Assembly: GCF_903969135.1 (NCBI RefSeq)
Contig: NZ_LR824569.1
Span: 3,679,001 to 3,743,000 of the forward strand
Length of the DNA stretch: 64,000 bases
Direction of reading: 5' to 3'
Source: Chryseobacterium sp. JV274
Lineage (GTDB): Bacteria > Bacteroidota > Bacteroidia > Flavobacteriales > Weeksellaceae
A program made the translations under genes and the position numbers. Of the stretch, positions 51,195-60,315 are shown piece after piece. The notes beneath the pieces are model-generated. The model ran no database searches, was not told where the DNA came from, and worked only from the letters and a program-made list of their open reading frames with translations. Numbering within the stretch: position 1 is the first letter of the stretch; each line of letters opens with the position of its first letter.

Positions 51195-53390
51195 CTAGCT
51201 TCCTAATTCAAGCTGGTTTCTTACAAGTCTGTAATATTCTCCCCTCAAATCTACAAGATCTGCATGGCTGCCTTCTTCCACAACTTTCCCCTGATCCAGT
51301 ACAATGATTTTATCCGCATGTCTTACCGTGGAAAGTCTGTGGGCAATAACCACTGCTGTTTTCCCTTTGAAAAACTGCTCAAGGTTTTCCATAATTACTT
51401 TCTCATTATTGGCATCCAATGCTGATGTTGCTTCATCAAACAAGATATATTCAGGAGATTTGTAAACAGCTCTTGCAATGAAGAGTCTCTGTTTCTGACC
51501 GCCGCTGACCCCAACACCTTCATTTCCTATTTTCGTATTGTAACTTAACGGAAGGCTTTCAATGAATTCCTTGATATTGGCTATTTCTACAGCACGTCTC
51601 AGTTTTTGTTTGTCAATATGATCTTCACCTACAGCAATGTTATTGGCAATAGTATCGTTGAATACATAGCCTTCCTGCATTACCACTCCGCAATGATCTC
51701 TCCAGTATCTTGGGGAGATATTCTTCATATTGGTGCTTCCGATTCTGATTTCACCCTGGTCAGGATCATAAAACTTCATTAACAGCTTCAACAGGGTTGT
51801 TTTTCCACTTCCACTGGCTCCCACAATAGCTGTAGTCTGCTGATAAGGGATCGTAAGACTTAAATTTTCAAAAACCGGAACATCAGAACCAATATAACGG
51901 AATGACATATCTTTGATCTCGATGTCTTTCTTTGGAACATCTGTAACATACTGCTCATTTTTATCCTCCTCATCATCTTTATCATGAATTTCCCCTAATC
52001 TTTCAAGGGAAATCTTAGCATCCTGAGTCTGCTTGATAAAGTCGATAAGCTGAAGAAGAGGGCTGTTCAACTGTCCGATAATATATTGTACAGAAAGCAT
52101 CATCCCTAAAGTAAGATTTCCGCTCAAAACCAGCTTTGCAGAAAGGAAACTTACCAGTATATCTTTCATCTGGTTGATAAAATTTCCTCCAACAGACTGC
52201 CATTGTTCTAATGAAAGTGATTTTATTCTGATTTTAAACAGTTTTACCTGAAGAAATTCCCAGTCCCATCGTTTCTGTTTTTCTGCATTATGCATTTTAA
52301 TCTCCTGCATACCGTTGATAAGCTCAATCACTTTACTTTGTTCCTGAGAGACCTGAGAGAACCTTTTGTAATCAAGTTCCTTTCTCTTTTTCAGGAAGAA
52401 ACTGATCCAGCCAATATACAATATCGCTCCAACAAGGTAAACAATGAATAATCTGTAATCATAAAACAGTAAAACAATACTGAAGATGATAAGGTTTACC
52501 AGTGAGAAGAGAGTGTTTAACGATGAACTTGTAAGCAGCTGCTCGATTCTGTGGTGGTCATTTATTCGCTGCATGATATCTCCGGTCATTCTCGTATCAA
52601 AGAAACTTATTGGAAGTCTCATAAGCTTGATAAAGAAATCGGAGATGATGGAAATATTAATTCTCGCCGAAAGATGGAGAAGAATCCAGCTTCGTATGGT
52701 TTCAATTCCCATTCTTCCAAGAAATAGCATAATCTGTGCAAGTAAAACGACATAGATAAAATTAATATCCTGGTTCTGGATTCCAACGTCTACAATACTT
52801 TGGGTAAGAAACGGGAATATCAGGGATAATAAACTTCCTCCCAGAAGCCCTATGGCCAGCTGGATTACAAGTCTTTTATATTTAAGGAGATACTTGGAAA
52901 GAAACGTAAAGCTAGCTTTACTTTCTTCAGCATCAAATTCTGTCTGAAAAAATGCTGGTGTTGTTTCAAGAATCAGAACAATTCCTTCTTCTGTATTTTC
53001 GTTTGCATTTTCTCCGATCCAGGATTTGATAAACTCTTCTCTTGTATACGTAATAAGTCCATAACTGGGATCTGAAATATATACTTTATTATTTTTGTCA
53101 ATCTTGTATACAACCACAAAATGGTTTTTATTCCAGTGTGCTATACAAGGAAAAGAAACCTCTTCTGTAAGGGTATTGAAATCTATCTGGACTCCCATAG
53201 ACCGGAATCCGAGGTTTTCTGCCGCATCGCTTAGCCCAAGAAGGCTGCTTCCTTCACGTGTTGTTTCGGAAAGGCTGCGAATCTGCTGCAGAGATATACT
53301 TTTACCATAATACTTACTTACGATCCTGAGACATGTAGGACCGCAGTCTTTGGTATCTGGTTGCTTATAAAAAGGAAACTTTTTTTTCAA
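51195..53390 (-). CDS. Peptidase C39-containing ABC transporter (bacteriocin-type exporter)
   Basis: A 731-residue fused exporter that cleaves double-glycine leaders and exports the core across the inner membrane. The N-terminal C39 peptidase has the catalytic triad and oxyanion residues: Gln10, Cys16 (KDCGPTCLRI), His90 and Asp107 (ISDPSYG). A six-helix membrane domain (about 165-445) is followed by the ATPase domain with Walker A VGASGSGKTTL, signature SGGQKQR and Walker B YILFDEATSALD. All catalytic residues are intact. It is the second gene of the locus; its substrate is the peptide just downstream and possibly the orphan peptides at 2.4 and 23.6 kb. Confidence 0.96.
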   Translation of the reverse strand: MKKKFPFYKQPDTKDCGPTCLRIVSKYYGKSISLQQIRSLSETTREGSSLLGLSDAAENLGFRSMGVQIDFNTLTEEVSFPCIAHWNKNHFVVVYKIDKNNKVYISDPSYGLITYTREEFIKSWIGENANENTEEGIVLILETTPAFFQTEFDAEESKASFTFLSKYLLKYKRLVIQLAIGLLGGSLLSLIFPFLTQSIVDVGIQNQDINFIYVVLLAQIMLFLGRMGIETIRSWILLHLSARINISIISDFFIKLMRLPISFFDTRMTGDIMQRINDHHRIEQLLTSSSLNTLFSLVNLIIFSIVLLFYDYRLFIVYLVGAILYIGWISFFLKKRKELDYKRFSQVSQEQSKVIELINGMQEIKMHNAEKQKRWDWEFLQVKLFKIRIKSLSLEQWQSVGGNFINQMKDILVSFLSAKLVLSGNLTLGMMLSVQYIIGQLNSPLLQLIDFIKQTQDAKISLERLGEIHDKDDEEDKNEQYVTDVPKKDIEIKDMSFRYIGSDVPVFENLSLTIPYQQTTAIVGASGSGKTTLLKLLMKFYDPDQGEIRIGSTNMKNISPRYWRDHCGVVMQEGYVFNDTIANNIAVGEDHIDKQKLRRAVEIANIKEFIESLPLSYNTKIGNEGVGVSGGQKQRLFIARAVYKSPEYILFDEATSALDANNEKVIMENLEQFFKGKTAVVIAHRLSTVRHADKIIVLDQGKVVEEGSHADLVDLRGEYYRLVRNQLELGS

Positions 53391-53578
53391 AACTACTACT
53401 CATTATAAAATGCCGTCAGCGGGTGACGACATTTACTTTAATTCAATTATAATTCAATGAAATGGTAAACCGGAAATAGTCCCATTTGTCACTGTTTTTC
53501 TGCTCTTTTACATCTTATCAGATGTTATTTTTGTTTTTCCTAAGATAGTGAAATTTTCAGATGAATGATATTTATTTA

Positions 53579-55090
53579 CTAAATCTCATCATCTTCTATT
53601 AATTCATCAATAAAGAATAAAATATCTTCACGATCATACTTGTCAGGGAATTGATATCCGTTGATGATAAAAATCGGGGTGAAGTTTAATCCTGCGTTAC
53701 TGTTTTCGGTAGACATCTCTACTAGTGGATTCAGGTTTTCCGATGTTACATTTCCTCCGGAAAGAGCATTGATTTTACTTTCGTCCTTAGTTTCAAACCA
53801 TTCTTCTACAGCATGTAGGAACTCTTTTTCAGGCTTGTTATGGTAGATATGAGTTAAGTCTGAAATAAGCTGTGTGTATTTTTCAGGAGCTCTTTCGGGA
53901 CTGTAATTGAATCTCATCTGTAAAGAGATCGTATCAGGGTATTTTTCCAAAAGGCCTTCTGCCAATTTATGAGCATCCTTACAGAAACCGCAATATGGAT
54001 TGGATACAATAGAAATACGAAGTTTCGCATCTCTTTTTCCGACAGCAAAAGTTTCGGTATTCTGGAATTCGATTTTTGGATTCTGCTCCATCTGGTTTTT
54101 GAACAGCTCATAATTTCTTTTGAATCTAAGGTTTTTCGCATTAGATTTTTGTAGCGCTTCTTTTTGTTCAAGAAGAGTATTGAAATAAATAACGGCAGAG
54201 AATACCAGAGCCCATAAAATGACCGTCAATAAAAGTGTTCCCACACTGAAAGACATATTCTCGAAAAATAAACTGCTTACTACTATTTGTGCTGCAAGTA
54301 TTGAAATAATCAAAAGACATACTCTACAAAACGTTTTTTCTACAAAAGCCTGAATGTATAGAGAATACCCTATTGCAAGGATAGAAACAAAGGTGAATCC
54401 TTTTACAATATAAGCTGTAGCCGGTAAAAATAATCCCAGCACGGTAAGTCCTGCAAAATAGATCAGGGAAAAGTCTGCAAATTTTAACCCTAAAATACTG
54501 GTCTTATCCTGCTTAATAATTTTATCACATGAGTTGACTGTCTGGCTGGCAGCAGCACCTCCACCACATATACTTCCGATTACGGTAGATGTATTCCCGA
54601 ATTTCTGATTGAAGATTTCAAGTGAAATATATACTCCAGCCAGAGAGAGAAGATTGAATAAGGCTTCATAAATGGTTTGGCTTATAAATGAATAAGCGAG
54701 AACAGCTGCAAAAATTAAATAAAGTACCGGCTTGAAATTGAAGGCCAGTTTATTTTCTGCATTTTCGGTCTTTTCAAATAACAGTACAAAATCAGTTGAT
54801 TTGGTATAAAGTTCTTCTTTACCGAAGGTTTTTGCTTTTTCTGAGTATACTGAATAATTGCTTCCTGACTTTTTTACAAGAGAAAATGAATTTTCAACAA
54901 TAGCAATAAATTCTTCCGGAAGTTCGTCCCAATATTCTTTGTCTAGTTCATAAGCATCATTTTTCACCCCCATAAAGTTAAGCGTGTCACTGAAAGCCAA
55001 TGCAGATGGATAATTGGGATGTGAATTGAACTGGAAAATGAATTCCTGTTTATCGAGTTTTAGGTGGTTAATTAGTTTGTCAAAAATCAT
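53579..55090 (-). CDS. VKOR-DsbA fusion with inactive C39-like domain
   Basis: A 503-residue disulfide-forming membrane protein. Residues about 10-105 (SHPNYPSALAFSDTLNFMGV) have the outline of a C39 peptidase fold but lack the catalytic Cys and His. Residues about 118-305 form a vitamin K epoxide reductase domain with five helices and the four redox cysteines Cys175, Cys188, Cys255 and Cys258 (CRVC). Residues about 340-500 are a DsbA/thioredoxin domain with Cys367-Gly-Phe-Cys370 and cis-Pro in LNFTPIFII. It would oxidise cysteines of the exported peptide. It is the first gene of the locus. Confidence 0.92.
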   Translation of the reverse strand: MIFDKLINHLKLDKQEFIFQFNSHPNYPSALAFSDTLNFMGVKNDAYELDKEYWDELPEEFIAIVENSFSLVKKSGSNYSVYSEKAKTFGKEELYTKSTDFVLLFEKTENAENKLAFNFKPVLYLIFAAVLAYSFISQTIYEALFNLLSLAGVYISLEIFNQKFGNTSTVIGSICGGGAAASQTVNSCDKIIKQDKTSILGLKFADFSLIYFAGLTVLGLFLPATAYIVKGFTFVSILAIGYSLYIQAFVEKTFCRVCLLIISILAAQIVVSSLFFENMSFSVGTLLLTVILWALVFSAVIYFNTLLEQKEALQKSNAKNLRFKRNYELFKNQMEQNPKIEFQNTETFAVGKRDAKLRISIVSNPYCGFCKDAHKLAEGLLEKYPDTISLQMRFNYSPERAPEKYTQLISDLTHIYHNKPEKEFLHAVEEWFETKDESKINALSGGNVTSENLNPLVEMSTENSNAGLNFTPIFIINGYQFPDKYDREDILFFIDELIEDDEI

Positions 55091-55104
55091 GTTAATATTT
55101 TTAT

Positions 55105-55135
55105 CTAAAATACACAGATGTTTTAAATATACAAA
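55105..55135 (-). promoter_or_regulatory. Promoter of the peptide-export locus
   Basis: On the minus strand, TTTG (55132-55135) and TATTTTAG (55105-55112) are exactly 19 nt apart; the -7 element is close to TAnnTTTG. The start codon of the VKOR-DsbA gene is 15 nt downstream of the -7 element, so the leader is short. Confidence 0.6.
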
Positions 55136-55750
55136 AATTTTTTTCTTTTATTAGTGAGATATAAACGGCTATTGGTAGATTAGATTTGACTTTCAATATT
55201 TTATTTCACAAAATATGGGTTTCAAATTTAGGATATTCTAATAAAATTATATGATTTTATTGCTGCTTAGTGTAGAATTTATTCATAGTATTATTAGATA
55301 AAGCAGGAGTTTTGGCTTAGAATACGAAATTTTTCAAATGAATTGGTTTTAAGACGTAAGATGCGGTTTCGCAGGCGGTTGTTTAAAAGTTTTCAGGGTT
55401 ATAGTTTACATTCAATTTCATGCGGAAAGCAATGGAATAAATTGGAATAATAAAGGCTATTATTTTTGATCAAAATCTTGACATTTTTACGATATAAATA
55501 GTAGAAATATATATAAAATACGGTGGATAACTCCTTTTTTTAAAATGACGAAAACAGGGTAAAAACCGAATGTTTTTTATTTAAACAAATGTTTGATTCT
55601 ATGGTAATTTAATAGGCTGTACGGGTTTAAACGATGTTTTTCATATCGAATACTGGTGTTGATTGCGATTTGTCAGAATGTGGTGTAAACTCAAAAAAAC
55701 TTAAAAAATCATAAAGTTTTCATAAAGTTTTAAAAAAGGATGTAAATGTT

Positions 55751-55780
55751 TTTGTATTTATAAAATATGTCGTACTTTTA
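55751..55780 (+). promoter_or_regulatory. Promoter of the candidate small RNA
   Basis: TTTG at 55751-55754 and TACTTTTA at 55773-55780, with an 18-nt spacer. The predicted start is near 55786. No coding gene follows on this strand. Confidence 0.55.
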
Positions 55781-55785
55781 CATCG

Positions 55786-55874
55786 CCTTGAATGAGGGAA
55801 CAAGTCAAGGTAATAAATTTTTTTTCATCATTTGTGTTTTTAGAATCGTATCGCCTGATACGATTCTTTTTTTT
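55786..55874 (+). ncRNA. Candidate small RNA with own promoter and terminator
   Basis: A transcript of about 88 nt is predicted from a Bacteroidota promoter to a strong intrinsic terminator. At its 5' end CCTTGA (55786-55791) pairs perfectly with TCAAGG (55805-55810) around a 13-nt loop. A single-stranded AT-rich linker follows. The 3' terminator has an 11-bp perfect stem, AGAATCGTATC (55842-55852) with GATACGATTCT (55857-55867), and eight T. It lies alone on the plus strand between two minus-strand genes. Reading frames inside run through the terminator, so it does not look like a small protein gene. Family unknown. Confidence 0.55.
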
Positions 55875-55876
55875 AT

Positions 55877-56938
55877 TTATTTTTCATAGTTTAAGAGAAG
55901 ATCTATAAAGTAAGAATAGGTGACAGAACCTTCCTGCTGATTGCTTTTCAGGAAGAGATTATTGGCGTATCCAAAAAAATCATCCAGCCAGCCCTGATGA
56001 CTGAGTACAAAATTCTTCTCATACATACGGTCTCTTTTCATTGCAGAAGAATATTGATGTAGAACATTCTTGACGAACTCCGGATCTTCCTCCACAATGA
56101 ACCTTAAAAGGCTTTTTAAAGTGAAAAACTCAGTGCTGTATCTCAACTCAGGATTACTGGAATGAATACCTATTAAATACCCCACAAAATTAGCCTCCTG
56201 TTCTCTGGCAAAACCCAGCTGATGGGAACTTTCATGCGCCGTTGTGAAGGGAATAAATGTGGAAGGTAATTCAGCGTTATATTGAGCTTCAGCAGTAAAG
56301 GGATTGTAATATCCCAAAATACCTGTAAAACTCATTATATTTTTGAATAAACTGGGTTTAATATCCAAAATCTGAGTCGCCCTTTTATTTGAAATATAAG
56401 AAGGTAATTTTGCCTGTTGATGCAGAATTTCCTGTTGTATAGAATTAAGGTTTGTAATGATAAATACTCCTTTGCTGTCTTCCCGGACAGATTGCCTGGT
56501 CAGTTTACATTTTTCAAGGTAAGAGAGAGCCAGTTTTTTAGCCTTTTCCACATCAGGTTCTTTCTGGCTTGAAAGCTTCTTGATGATAGGAGTCTGGAAA
56601 TACAGCATTCCCCAAAAGATCTGATAGATAAAATAAAAAATATTGATGATGATCAGAGTTCTGAGCATAGAATCATGTCTTCGCTGCTTTCTGAATAGCA
56701 TGATGCAATAATACAAAAGGAAAGCACCTAATATGATATAAATAAGGTCTCCTGTAGAAAATGGAATCCAGCTGAACAATGCCTGATGGGTTCCTTTTTG
56801 AAGTTCAAAAAAGCTTTCAAAAAACGAGATCATCACTCTGGATTTTGAGCAAACATAAAACAAAAGAAATTGGGCAAGTAATACACCTGCCCAAAACCTT
56901 TTCTTTTTATATATTGTTTTCGTTATATTAATGACCAT
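55877..56938 (-). CDS. DUF3810 zinc metallopeptidase-like membrane protein
   Basis: A 353-residue membrane protein of the DUF3810 family. Two to three helices at the N-terminus (to about residue 115) are followed by a soluble domain with HESSHQLGFAREQEANFVGY, an HExxH zinc site with a downstream Glu as in M13/M48-like peptidases. Probably a periplasm-facing protease; substrate unknown. The ATG at 56938 overlaps the end of the upstream transporter gene by 11 nt, so the two are coupled. Confidence 0.85.
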   Translation of the reverse strand: MVINITKTIYKKKRFWAGVLLAQFLLFYVCSKSRVMISFFESFFELQKGTHQALFSWIPFSTGDLIYIILGAFLLYYCIMLFRKQRRHDSMLRTLIIINIFYFIYQIFWGMLYFQTPIIKKLSSQKEPDVEKAKKLALSYLEKCKLTRQSVREDSKGVFIITNLNSIQQEILHQQAKLPSYISNKRATQILDIKPSLFKNIMSFTGILGYYNPFTAEAQYNAELPSTFIPFTTAHESSHQLGFAREQEANFVGYLIGIHSSNPELRYSTEFFTLKSLLRFIVEEDPEFVKNVLHQYSSAMKRDRMYEKNFVLSHQGWLDDFFGYANNLFLKSNQQEGSVTYSYFIDLLLNYEK

Positions 56939-58373
56939 TGCCTTTAGATACTTTATCAAGATCAATGCCCTGGGCTTTTAGAATCCCACTCACACGGATC
57001 GCATAGAATGCAAGATAAGCAAAACAAATAACCCCTACGATATAACTGAAATGAATATTCGTAATATCTGCAATATATCCCTGTATAATGCTTACAATAC
57101 CTCCACCCATAATCATCATAATAAGTAATCCTGATCCTTGATTGGTATGTTTTCCAAGCCCGTTAATCGCCAATGCGAATATACATGGCCATAAAGTAGA
57201 GCAGAAAAGACCTACACTGGTAAATGCATAGACAGATACCATTCCTTTAGTGAACATTCCTATCAGTAAAGCGGTAATCCCAGCCAAAGAGAAGATTAAA
57301 AGCATTCTTGCCGGGTTTCCTTTACTTAAGATATCACAAATAATCATGGCAATAATAATGAATCCATATACATAGAATGGAGACAGGTCATGTTTTGCAA
57401 TAGCATTTACAAGTAAAAATACACCAAATGCAAGATAAGGAGCTAAGAACCTTAAGATTTTTTTGAATCCGGCATTCACATCAAATGCTTCTACAGCACC
57501 TGTCCAACGGCCGATCATCAATGATGCCCAGTATAAAGAGATGTAAGGGGCCACATCTTTTGTTTCAAAGCCTAAGTTTTTTTCCATATAAGCCGGAAGA
57601 TTACTGGCTGTGGAAACTTCTACCCCTACATACACGAAGATCGCGATCATTCCCATTACCAATTGAGGATATTGAAATGCTGACTTTCTGTGCTCACCCG
57701 GAGTTGAATCATCTGTGTTTTCAGTATTCGTTGGAGTTACAGCAGGAAGAGAAGAGAATTTAAGCATTAAAGCCACAAGAGCAAAAGCTGCTCCTAATAT
57801 CAGATAGGGAGTTTTTACACTTTCTATACTTGCTTCCGTATTGCCTGCGCTTGCAGAACCAAAAATAGCAAATGCAACAATAAGCGGTCCTATTGTAGTT
57901 CCTAAGTTATTGATTCCCCCAGCCATTGTCAATCTCTGTGATCCTGTTTCTGTAGGACCTACTTCAATAGCAAGTGGATTGGCAACAATCTGTTGAAGAG
58001 AGAAGCCTAAACCTACAATAAATAATCCGGAGATCATTAAAGGGAAAGAATGCATATTGGCAGCCGGGTAAAACAACAGGGTTCCCATTGCTGAAATAAG
58101 AAGCCCCACAATAAGGCCGTTTTTATACCCGATTTTATTGATCAAATCCTGTTTCAGACTCTTTGATATGATCATATAAATTAAAGAACCTACAGTATAC
58201 GCTACATAAAAGCATATCTGTACCAGCATACTTTCAGTTTGAGATAGATTGAAGGCTTTTTGAAAAACGGGGATCAGAATATCATTACTGGCTGCTACAA
58301 ATCCCCAAAAGAAGAATACAGTAACCAATGGAATGAATTGGGCCCAATTGGTTTGTTTAGAATAATTTGACAT
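56928..58373 (-). CDS. Sugar MFS transporter, FucP/NagP-like
   Basis: A 481-residue inner membrane transporter with 12 helices. MSNYSKQTNWAQFIPLVTVFFFWGFVAASND and LNPLAIEVGPTETGSQRL-type segments (here NPLAIEVGPTETGSQ) are characteristic of the FucP/glucose-galactose MFS group. Substrate could be a hexose or N-acetylglucosamine; the nearby BadF-type kinase gene 2 kb upstream fits an amino sugar route, but this is inference. The start at 58373 was preferred over a start eight codons upstream. Confidence 0.92.
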   Translation of the reverse strand: MSNYSKQTNWAQFIPLVTVFFFWGFVAASNDILIPVFQKAFNLSQTESMLVQICFYVAYTVGSLIYMIISKSLKQDLINKIGYKNGLIVGLLISAMGTLLFYPAANMHSFPLMISGLFIVGLGFSLQQIVANPLAIEVGPTETGSQRLTMAGGINNLGTTIGPLIVAFAIFGSASAGNTEASIESVKTPYLILGAAFALVALMLKFSSLPAVTPTNTENTDDSTPGEHRKSAFQYPQLVMGMIAIFVYVGVEVSTASNLPAYMEKNLGFETKDVAPYISLYWASLMIGRWTGAVEAFDVNAGFKKILRFLAPYLAFGVFLLVNAIAKHDLSPFYVYGFIIIAMIICDILSKGNPARMLLIFSLAGITALLIGMFTKGMVSVYAFTSVGLFCSTLWPCIFALAINGLGKHTNQGSGLLIMMIMGGGIVSIIQGYIADITNIHFSYIVGVICFAYLAFYAIRVSGILKAQGIDLDKVSKGNGH

Positions 58374-58403
58374 ATTTATTATAGATTTCACAAACAAATA
58401 TAA

Positions 58404-59141
58404 CTATTTCCTTTCAACGGAATACCTGATTAAAGTTTTTTTTATTTCTTCGTAAGCCTCTGCCTTTAAGTCTTTTGGCGAATTGGTAGGCTCAATGATA
58501 CCATTGAAATACACCTTTACTCTTCCAGGATAGCCTTTTGAGTTTTCAAAAGGGAACATTTCCTTGAGTCCGATAAAGGTATAAACAGCGATAGGAGAGT
58601 TATGTTTTGAGGACAGTATAAATGCTCCGTCCTTAAAGTCATCCAGGATTATAGAAGTATCGTCCGGTACGCCGCCTTCAGGAAAAATGGCAATACTGTT
58701 GCCTTCTTCCATCTTTTCAGCACATCTTCGGTATACATCCGCACGGCTTTTTGCGCTCGTTCTGTCTACCATTACACATATCCTTCTATAAATGGTTCCG
58801 AAAATAGGAATCTTTACCAGTTCTTTCTTCCCTACAAAACATATCGGATGGTTTGGAAACATAATGCAGGTAAGCATAATATCCATGATGGATGTATGAT
58901 TGGAGATAAAAACATAAGGAATACTTTTGTCTTTTTCCTGTTCCGAAAGTTTAATGAGATCATACCGGAAACCCATTCCGTAAAACATTCCGAAACACCA
59001 GATCCTGACAAGTTTATAGCCGTATTTATAATGCTTTTTGTTAAAGGATAAAATATAGACAGGAATTCCAATAATAACTGTCAGGAAAAATGCTAACAGC
59101 AACAGCCAGAATCTCCAGAGATAATTTAAAATTTTTGTCAC
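58404..59141 (-). CDS. 1-acyl-sn-glycerol-3-phosphate acyltransferase-like (PlsC family)
   Basis: A 245-residue membrane-bound acyltransferase that makes phosphatidic acid. The catalytic NHxxxxD motif is in SNHTSIMDIM, and the substrate-binding FPEGG motif is present (IAIFPEGGVPD). N-terminal hydrophobic helix (about 8-32). It is 30 nt upstream of the sugar transporter and 3 nt downstream of a GtrA gene, so it is probably cotranscribed with both. Confidence 0.92.
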   Translation of the reverse strand: MTKILNYLWRFWLLLLAFFLTVIIGIPVYILSFNKKHYKYGYKLVRIWCFGMFYGMGFRYDLIKLSEQEKDKSIPYVFISNHTSIMDIMLTCIMFPNHPICFVGKKELVKIPIFGTIYRRICVMVDRTSAKSRADVYRRCAEKMEEGNSIAIFPEGGVPDDTSIILDDFKDGAFILSSKHNSPIAVYTFIGLKEMFPFENSKGYPGRVKVYFNGIIEPTNSPKDLKAEAYEEIKKTLIRYSVERK

Positions 59142-59144
59142 AGC

Positions 59145-59603
59145 CTAACCGTTAAAAATTACTTTCTTTTTTATCGAATAATTCAGAATGGAAACCAGCA
59201 ATATTGCTGCAATTTTGCTGATCATTTCCGGGCTCAAGGTATAAAAAAATAAATTGATATTATCTTTAAATATGAAACTGTAAAAGACCTGGAAAAAACC
59301 TAGGCTGAGTAACGTTGAAAAGAAAGAAACCACCATAAAATAAACAAACTCTTTTTTCTTTGAGTGTTTTCCTCTTTCAAATACAAACCAGATACTCAGG
59401 AAATAATTGGTAATAATCCCGCAGCTCGTAGAAAAAATGTTGCTTAAAGGATAATGTATACCATGGAAGTTGATTTCTTTTGCAAAGAAATGCGGAAGAT
59501 AGGTACTGAAAATCTTAAAGCTGCCTATTTCTACAATCGCACTCAGTCCTCCTGCAATGATGAAGAACAGAACCTGTTTCTGGCGTAAGAGTATTTCTTT
59601 CAT
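59145..59603 (-). CDS. GtrA-family membrane protein
   Basis: A 152-residue protein with four helices and GtrA features: FFIIAGGLSAIVEIGSF in helix 1 and SILNYSIKKKVIFNG at the C-terminus. GtrA proteins are thought to flip or assist polyprenyl-linked sugars for surface polysaccharides. It is the first gene of the run with plsC and the transporter. Confidence 0.88.
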   Translation of the reverse strand: MKEILLRQKQVLFFIIAGGLSAIVEIGSFKIFSTYLPHFFAKEINFHGIHYPLSNIFSTSCGIITNYFLSIWFVFERGKHSKKKEFVYFMVVSFFSTLLSLGFFQVFYSFIFKDNINLFFYTLSPEMISKIAAILLVSILNYSIKKKVIFNG

Positions 59604-59966
59604 GTAATGAATATAAAAACTAAATATATAAATACATATTGTATAAGACTGAAATGATTTATATCTCAGAATATAAAGGCTTTACTGTATCCCGGCTGTT
59701 AATAACCGTTTTAGAATGCCAATAATGTCAAAGCTTCACAATATGAGTATGCAAATTTATAACTATATGTTAAACACTGAAAAAAGTTGTTAAAATATTT
59801 TTTTTAATTAAAATTATTTCTAATTTTAATATTCAGAATGATGTAATAATGACCTGATAATAAATTCATTTTCAACTTCTTGTGTTGATGGTTTTTTCTA
59901 TCTTGTAGTGCACGATTAAGAGCATATACCCCTACATTTTATGACCCAATTATTAATAATATTTGT
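59604..59966. other. 363-bp AT-rich divergent region
   Basis: Promoter region between gtrA (minus) and a small coiled-coil gene (plus). It is very AT-rich with T-tracts (59797-59817). A TAATATTTG string right before the plus-strand ATG resembles a -7 element but is too close to the start to be convincing. I see no RNA gene or repeat. Confidence 0.4.
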
Positions 59967-60230
59967 ATGAAAAGTCAAAACAAATACAGAAAATTCCAGC
60001 TTCAACAGAAAAATATTGAAGCTCTTGAGAAAGAAAATTCCCGCTTCAAAAGAGTGTATTCAGAATATGAAAATATGTCAGATGAATTGTGGAATCTTGA
60101 AAACTCCAAAGGAGAACCAGTGCCTGATGATTTTATCAATGCAATGGTATTACAGACTTCCTATCTGGAAGATGAAATAGAAGATTGGCTATTGCAGTTC
60201 AACGAAAAAAAGACACAGATTAAACATTAA
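59967..60230 (+). CDS. Small coiled-coil hypothetical protein
   Basis: An 87-residue cytoplasmic protein, highly charged and helical. Residues about 10-50 form a probable coiled coil (QLQQKNIEALEKENSRFKRV), followed by an acidic turn and a second helix. No family recognised. It stands alone between a divergent region and the kinase gene. Confidence 0.55.
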   Translation: MKSQNKYRKFQLQQKNIEALEKENSRFKRVYSEYENMSDELWNLENSKGEPVPDDFINAMVLQTSYLEDEIEDWLLQFNEKKTQIKH

Positions 60231-60315
60231 TGATTTTAGACAGCTTCCAGGTTGTTTATAAACGCTAATTGAAGATAAATTCATAATTTAGCACCCTTAA
60301 ATTAAAATCTAAAAT

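Larger units (their letters stand above)
55091..55876. other. 786-bp intergenic region upstream of the peptide-export locus
   Basis: Two functional units are visible: the minus-strand promoter of the export locus (55105-55135) and a plus-strand candidate small RNA (55751-55874). The rest (about 55140-55740) is AT-rich with no coding potential. It includes a short AAACA-AA-TGTTT inverted repeat near 55584 that is probably incidental. Confidence 0.5.

Noticed and set aside
55584..55597. AAACA-AA-TGTTT palindrome resembling the paa operator
   Set aside because: Half-sites differ from CTAACA, it is in a very AT-rich stretch, and it is not next to a promoter.
55793..55874. Short protein in the candidate small RNA
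   Set aside because: The frame from the ATG at 55792 runs through the terminator hairpin and T-run, so it is not a plausible gene.
59957..59965. TAATATTTG as promoter of the small coiled-coil gene
   Set aside because: It ends directly before the start codon, so transcription would start inside the gene.
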